Source: Daedaleopsis sinensis
Taxonomy: Eukaryota > Basidiomycota > Agaricomycetes > Polyporales > Polyporaceae
Length of the DNA stretch: 64,000 bases
Direction of reading: 5' to 3'
Assembly (NCBI GenBank): GCA_033807695.1
Contig: CM066305.1
Span: 186,001 to 250,000, forward strand
In this document: piece after piece, positions 58,722-64,000 of the stretch
Numbering within the stretch: position 1 is the stretch's first letter
How the letters are laid out: the number at the start of each line of letters is the position of its first letter
Made by a program: the position numbers and the translations under genes
The notes under the pieces: generated by a model
Database searches by the model: none
Seen by the model: only the letters and a program-made list of their open reading frames with translations
What the model was told of the DNA's origin: nothing

Positions 58722-60387
58722 ATGACAAACGTCTACACCCTCGATGACACAGGAAGCCCGGGGACGGTCTACTATGTCAGCGAGGATAACTGGCATATCA
58801 CGACAGTCGCTGCAGCTTACGGAGGGACGGTGCATATCCCACCCAGAATCTCGGACGTAGGAGAGGTTGCGCTGGCGGCCGCGTTCACGGGCACGTTCCT
58901 CCTATCTTATATATCGCAGTCCGCACGAACGGAATCTGACTGCTTGCTAGGTGTGGGGATCGAACTCGTCGGGTTCTTCAACCAGGCTTCCGGCCTCGAA
59001 CCGCCCCATGACATGTTCTGTGGCATAAGTCACCCGGATCGGTTGTTGGGATTACCGCAAGTCACGGTCTCAGTAACCATAACAGCGACATCTGGGCCCG
59101 CCGTTACATTTTGCGCCATAAGCGGCCTTTCCGATGATGCCTATGAGTTTTACTGGATGGGCACTGCAGGACCAGAGATGTCACAGATCTCGTTCGACTT
59201 CCTTAGAGTCATCAGCTCTACCCCTACTGCACCGATGGCAATCCCTACAGGAAGTTCTATATCTCGATCCCAGCCGCCCGACAGCACCATTCCATTACCA
59301 AATATACCCGCAAGTGTGCCGATGGCAATCCCTACAGGAAGTTCTATATCTCGATCCCAGCCACCCGACAGCACCATTTCATTACCAAATATACCCGCAA
59401 GTGTGCCGATGGCAATCCCTACAGGAAGTTCTATATCTCTATCCCAGCCGCCCGACAGCACCATTTCATTACCAAATATACCCGCAAGTGTGCCGATGAC
59501 AACCCTTGCAGGTTCTGTGTCTCAATCCCAGCCGCCCGATGGAGATAGCTCGCACCATATCACAAGGAATGCCACTTTGGAGATAGCAATCTGCATCAGC
59601 ATCATCCTCCCAGCGGGTCTCATCATCACCTTCTTCCTCTTCCGCAAATTACGCCACAAGCGTCCTCAAAGTGAGTCTGCTGCGCCTGCACTCGTATGCT
59701 TTGATCTAGCGTTAGGACACTCATGAAACGCCTGCCGCAGCGAATTGGGCAAACATGGGGCCTACACGAGAGAGCGACTCAGGGAGCATCATCCCCGAAT
59801 CACATTTGAACCCGCGTGGCTTACCAGAAACGGGATCTCCGACCTGCCTCCTCCTGTCGTCGCCTACAGGACTGAGTCAGCGCGACGTGTCATCTCCATC
59901 CATCCCCAGTATTCTGTCCCTGTCACCGACATCTAACCTCGCGGAGCAAAACTCAGGAAGCGACATCTCTACTGTAGTACACTCTTCCAATCTCGCTACT
60001 CTATGTCACGACACCCGGTCTACAACTGCCCAAGAGAAGCTTCAGGAGCTTCTCTACCACCCATCTCCCACCATCAATCCCCGTCCAATCACCACCCGCT
60101 CTAGCACGGCCTTTGACGCACAGTCCGTGTTAAGCCCGTCGGACACCATGAGCACTAGCACCGTCACCCAGACCTCTCCAACGGCCACGTCTCTCGTGCG
60201 TGAGGAGGCTCTGCGCGCTCCGTGGATCGTTCCCGTACACGAGGAGTCGCAAGCTCAGTCTTTACTACATCTCTACATGGCGCGGAGAGGCCGTGAACGC
60301 CGCCAGGCTTCTCAGACCCGCGATGTGGACTCCGGAATGCGGCTGTACCAGGAACCACACCTCCCTCCTCCATATACTGAGGACTAG
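58722..60387 (+). CDS. PYT14: class II head, repeat stalk, PPPY tail
   Basis: Three exons: 58722-58890, 58951-59670 and 59741-60387; 511 residues, phase 1 introns. The first intron has a GC donor (G/GCACGT) and is 60 nt and open, so an unspliced form (531 residues) is also possible. The head is MTNVYTLDDTGSPGTVYYVSED...YGGTVHIPPRIS, GVGIELVGFF, HDMFCGI, VTFCAISGLSDDAYEFYW, MSQISFDFLRVISS, as in PYT5 and PYT7. The stalk carries three full 29-residue repeats (PMAIPTGSSISRSQPPDSTI...) plus a degenerate fourth. The TM helix is LEIAICISIILPAGLIITFFLF, then RKLRHKRP. The tail has LRAPWIVPVHEESQAQSLLH and DVDSGMRLYQEPHLPPPYTED. Confidence 0.87.
59234..59520 (+). repeat. 87-bp tandem repeat in the PYT14 stalk
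   Basis: Units start at 59234, 59321 and 59408, with a partial fourth from 59495. The first three differ at only a few bases (for example CGATCC versus CTATCC), while the fourth is diverged. The unit length is a multiple of three (29 codons), so copy-number change keeps frame and lengthens the stalk. Confidence 0.92.
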
Positions 60388-61528
60388 TACCTGTATCGAG
60401 AAATAGTGCGCGGGTGTCATGCTAATCCACCACAGGCAACCATTTCTTCCTCAGTTCATTGGACGTGGCAGTCGCGACCTTGCAGCTTACTGAATTTCGC
60501 AGTATATCGATCCCTCATCCCTACTGCGGTTATGGCATTACGGTGATGCTCCGTTTTGGGTGTTGATTTGGGTCTATACCGTGCAGTGACCGCGCAGAGA
60601 TGTAGATAAGCACATTTCCGAGTATCTTCCTAATTATAATCGCCGCCTCCATTTCTGCCACTACGAAAGATAGAGGGGGTAGGTACTAGCTCGTTTTCGT
60701 TGAGCCTGCCATGAGCGCAAAGCAAGCCTACTAGTACAATGTCTTTGGCCTTGTCGGCGAAGCCAAGGCGCCACCGATTCCAAGCATGACCAAACAGAAA
60801 CAGGTTCGGCGCCTCCCTCCGTCCTGGATCCATCCTGATCCATCCCTCTTGCCACATGTTCTCGACGCTCGTCGTCGACTCCGAATACTACAGCTGGTCA
60901 ATCGCGTTAGTCCCGAGTCCCTGCGTTGCATCATGATGTCTCTGGGGCTCTGAGATCTACTTGAATGAACTGCCTCCCTTTAAGCTCTTATCTTGACTGT
61001 TCTTGTGTCCCTGACGGCGGGGATGAACGACTCACACCTACTACAGGTTCAAGTGCCACTGGACACACCTGCTGGCATGCATCCACGCGGACAGCTGGGC
61101 AGATGGTCTGCAGGTACGACTCGTAAGTTGCTGCCTTGTCCTTCCTTAGCTCGTCTTCTCGAGCGTATCAAATATGACCGTTGTCAAGACCGCGGCGGTG
61201 CCCTCTCATCTCAGGCGTCACTCACAAGAGCTTCTGCGGCCGCGCGGTTCAAGGATCCAATCGTGTTCTCCTTCTGATTGGGTACGATAGTACTGGATTG
61301 GAATACTATGGAGAAACGGAGTACTGCACTGAGTCAGCAGAACGCAGAAGGTTAGTACGCCGCCTGTCTCGTCAACGATCTGGCCCGACCATCACTATAG
61401 CTTCCCGATGCCAGTCAGCCCGGGTTCACCCACTCTGCTATAACAACAGCAAGAAGCATGCTGCGCAGACGGTACCTCGCACTTGATACCGCCGCATTCC
61501 CTCGTCCCGTCGAACTGTTGTTTTTCAT
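60388..61528. other. 3' flank of PYT14 and promoter of PYT15
   Basis: Contains flank repeat II copy 2. No gene is recognised. Confidence 0.45.
60712..61215 (+). repeat. PYT 3'-flank repeat II, copy 2 (after PYT14)
   Basis: A diverged direct copy of 56785-57260 with several small indels. At its right end the reading LVFSSVSNMTVVKTAAVPS is kept, after which the copies diverge. Confidence 0.72.
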
Positions 61529-62530
61529 ATGGCTGGGCCAATGTTCGTCGATGATAGCGATTCCCGTGTTCAATACTTGCCGGACTGGGACACAGATCAC
61601 TTTGCTCAGGCAGTAGGTGGGACAAGGCGTAAGGCCGTCCATGCTGGTCAGACGGCAACGCTGGCCTTCCACGGTGAGTATACACATCCTGTTTACCGAC
61701 TGCTTTGACTGATATCTTCCGTCACAGGGACTGGGATCCAAGTCGTCAGCGCCGCGGAATCTGTGGTCCATGCAGGTCACCCACAGATGACGTTCAGCGT
61801 CGACAATGGGGCTTTCGTACAGACCGTCTCCCAGAAGCTTCTACCTGACGGAAAAACTACGTTCAATGTGACCGTGTTCTCCAAGCGCGATCTACCTCTT
61901 GGGGCTCACCAATTGGTCATCACAAATAACAACGGCACTAGTCCATCAATATTCTGGCTCGATTACTTCCTCGTCGATACCTCTCCACCCACTCCTAGTT
62001 CTTCCACGTCCGCGCAGAGCTCGGGATCATCCAACCCTGACACGATATCAACGAACACCGTGCTACCAACCCTACTGCCTCCAACCCCGACTGTCATGCA
62101 CGCTGCTTCAGACTCGCATCCAGGCCAGCCACCCATACCAACAACCACCCTCGTCATCATTCTAGGTGTGATAGGCAGCATCTCCTTGACGATACTCATC
62201 CTCGGGACCGTATTCTTTGTGCGGAGACGGCGGCTCGCAAGGGGATCAGGTGCGTTACGATGTATCTTATTCCTCGATCTATGTTGCTCGTATTCTGACG
62301 TGCTGCATGATACAGCTCCTAGCGGCGGACGAGGAGATGATGTCCTGTACGGTGACGACAAGTCTCTAGTGTCCCGGACCGACTCGAAGTCGTCATACTT
62401 CCCGCCCAGCGCCCGGTACGCATCGCTATTCAAGTTCACCCTCCCTAGATCCAAGCAGCCAGGCGCTGCACCCTCGTTCACTACACTCGCATCGACGCAA
62501 GCAACCGTCCAGTCGTGGCACGCGGTATAG
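61529..62530 (+). CDS. PYT15: short member with a basic tail
   Basis: Three exons: 61529-61673, 61728-62249 and 62316-62530; 293 residues, phase 1 introns. The head is MAGPMFVDDSDSRVQYLPDW...GTRRKAVHAGQTATLAFHG, GTGIQVVSAAESVVHAG, MTFSVDNGAFVQTVSQKLLPDG, FSKRDLPLGAH, ITNNNGTSPSIFWLDYFLVD; this groups with PYT8 and PYT13. The stalk is short (about 55 residues). The TM helix is LVIILGVIGSISLTILILGTVFF, then VRRRRLAR. The 70-residue tail (SGGRGDDVLYGDDKSLVSR...TVQSWHAV) lacks the conserved tail motifs. Confidence 0.88.
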
Positions 62531-63700
62531 CTCATAGACTAGACGGTCACAACCTAGTCGCAACCACGCAGTGAGTCCTGTTACTGGCTACTTCGATGGT
62601 TGTACCGGCGTACTGAGCCAGCATAGGTTGATTGAATTGATGCGTGCGTACTCAACAGTCATCTATTCACTCGGTCGAAGCGGAGACGGAGACGGCTGTG
62701 CCGTCTCTGGCTATCTCTGAGGAAGCTCTACCGATTCAGAAGGCGGGTTGGCACGACAGTGTAGAATATGCGTTCGACACGTTCGTTCTGTACTGTTGCG
62801 CAGCGTGGTATCAGATACCCAGGACGCTTCCAGGCACTTCGGACCAGTCTTGTACTCGTCCCACACGCACGACGACGACTGCGAGCATGATCGAATCCTG
62901 CAGATGTCAAAACACGTTCGATCTGCTCGCTACACATCTGAAGGGCAACAAGCATCTGTCCGCAGCGCGGCGTCCATCTCGAGCCACGTCCGTTTCGTGC
63001 CTCAGACAATGCGGAATGTATCCCGAGAAGGAGGAACATGGCCCGATGAAGAGAGGCAGATTGACGCGTCCTCGAGCCTGTGTACGTATCTCATGGAACG
63101 AAGTTGTCGTGATATGCATGTCATATCGTGGCTGACAATCTGTACTCCAGGATCCGTGCCTCGCCTCTCGAACGCGGTGGCCCCTATCGACGACCTTAGT
63201 TAGCATGATTTCGCACCATGTACCGCCCGAGCGTCCGATGATCAACAGTCAATGGCATGGGTAAGGTTCGCAGGTGACCAGGTCGTCCATCTGAAGCTCT
63301 GTTGCTGACTTGGCAATCTCAGGAAGGCTGTTCTAAAGTCGCAGAATGCAGAGGTGCTTCGTTCTTCAAACAAAGTGAAGCTTCGAGTCCATCTTCGGAT
63401 GAGCCAAGGATAGGATGTGTGGGGGCGCAACGCCAGTAGCGAAGGTGCGTCGTCGCGCGACAAGATGCTGTGATGGTCCTCATTATATCTGTCCCATAGA
63501 CGCCACCTCATGACAGCGTTGCGATGCAGGCCCTGCAGGCAAGCACGCTTGAAATAGCCTCTGCTGGTGGATGTAGGGTGTGCCCTCTTCCGCCTGTCGA
63601 GACTCTGCACTACATCCACGAGGCGTCCCTGGACGTCCACCTTGCGGCCAATCCACCGCTCCTCCCTCTCCAGTCTGAGAGCTGCCGCAATTGAGCAAGA
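62531..63700. other. Region with unassigned coding-like segments
   Basis: Between PYT15 and PYT16. Two plus-strand stretches look coding: 62665-62765 (SVEAETETAVPSLAISEEALPI) and about 62800-63080 (YTSEGQQASVRSAASISSHV... and DEERQIDASSSL). They could be extra tail exons or a relic gene, but I found no consistent splice model. Confidence 0.35.
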
Positions 63701-64000
63701 ATGTCACAGCCCGCCACGACGACTGTTTTCAACACTGACACGAATATAATCTCATACCCTACTGGGTGGTATCCTGCTCAGGGCGGTAGACTACATAAAG
63801 CCGCATCGGGACTCGCAGAAGCGTTTTTCAACTTCACAGGTGAGTGATCTGTTATGTTCTGACTTCCTATGCATGACAAAGAGACCGCGTAGAAACTGGA
63901 GTCGCCGTACATGGTCTGTACGCTCCGCATGACGAGGGCAATACGTGGGTGAATCTGAGCTGTGTGAGCTGTGAGGTGAATGGCACACCGCTACCGGTTC
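63701..64000 (+). CDS. PYT16: partial member at the right edge
   Basis: Exon 1 is 63701-63839 and exon 2 runs from 63893 off the window, with a phase 1 intron as in the rest of the family. The head reads MSQPATTTVFNTDTNIISYPTGW...AFFNFTG, then ETGVAVHGLYAPHDEG, VNLSCVSCEVNGTPLP. The exon 1 end (NFTG) and TGVAV-G entry fit the family, but the following strand with Cys-Val-Ser-Cys matches neither common head class well. Stalk, TM and tail are outside the window. Confidence 0.7.

Larger units (their letters stand above)
15437..64000. other. PYT multigene cluster (16 loci of one membrane-protein family)
   Basis: PYT is a label used here for paralogues sharing one architecture. Exon 1 encodes a start without a classical signal peptide, then a DD-DP-VQY--GW block and an RHGA...FTG block. 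Exon 2 encodes GTGIQV-G, TTYTIDG---TYTAP, RDLxPGxH and ITNxNGTSPxxFWLDYFLVD (a beta-sandwich reminiscent of galactose-binding-like folds), a Ser/Thr/Pro stalk and one TM helix with AIVGGVVGG-like sequence, then RRRR. Exon 3 (sometimes 3-5) encodes the cytoplasmic tail. Order and strand: PYT1-2 minus, PYT3-4 plus, PYT5-10 minus, PYT11-16 plus. PYT7 and PYT10 are pseudogenes and PYT16 runs off the window. Unrelated genes (SSADH, tRNA, DUF6699) interrupt the cluster at 21.4-25.9 kb. The fold assignment is by eye and the function is unknown. Confidence 0.85.

Noticed and set aside
59234..59520. Evenly spaced repeats that could suggest a CRISPR-like array
   Set aside because: They are contiguous in-frame coding units without spacers, in a eukaryotic gene.
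62728..63039. Minus-strand frame between PYT15 and PYT16
   Set aside because: The opposite strand has better coding character and no splice partners are seen.

Overview
The window is nuclear DNA of a filamentous basidiomycete, most likely an Agaricomycete (wood-decay type). The signs are short GT-AG introns of about 48-70 nt in nearly every gene, a copper-radical oxidase of the glyoxal oxidase family, a secreted GH43 glycosidase, a DUF6699 protein and a basidiomycete-type F-box protein. Genes lie singly on both strands and there are no operons. All exon models were built by hand from splice signals and family conservation; every complete model keeps frame through all junctions.

Left part (1-15.1 kb), mostly single-copy genes: a tandemly duplicated GH43 locus (one gene complete, only the first codons of its neighbour inside the window), the septation-network protein Cdc14 (six exons), a fumarylacetoacetate-hydrolase-family enzyme (eight exons), a glyoxal-oxidase-like AA5_1 enzyme with all five copper/cofactor residues, an F-box protein and a YIH1/IMPACT-type Gcn2 regulator. 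Between 21.4 and 25.9 kb lie a 16-exon succinate-semialdehyde dehydrogenase with two 7-nt microexons, an intron-containing tRNA-Lys(CUU) and a DUF6699 gene. I recognise no gene between 25.9 and 29.8 kb.

Right part (15.4 kb to the end): a multigene family, here labelled PYT, with 16 loci in the window (13 apparently complete, one cut by the right edge, two pseudogenes). Each product has an N-terminal module of about 150-170 residues that looks like a galactose-binding-type beta-sandwich, a Ser/Thr-rich mucin-like stalk, one transmembrane helix followed by a basic stretch, and a cytoplasmic tail. In about half of the members the tail carries two conserved short motifs: one around PWYAPP...RAQSLL, and a C-terminal DSGLR-Y...LPPxYTP that contains a PPxY WW-domain ligand. 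Introns between modules are almost all phase 1, so tails can be exchanged in frame; PYT8 looks like exactly such a chimera (PYT13-type head, PYT6-type tail). The cluster also shows an inverted duplication, repeated 3' flanks, decaying copies, tail-less members, a Thr-rich repeat stalk and an 87-bp stalk repeat. Together this looks like a fast-evolving family of cell-surface sensors or adhesins with shared cytoplasmic signalling or ubiquitin-ligase-docking motifs. The function is inference.
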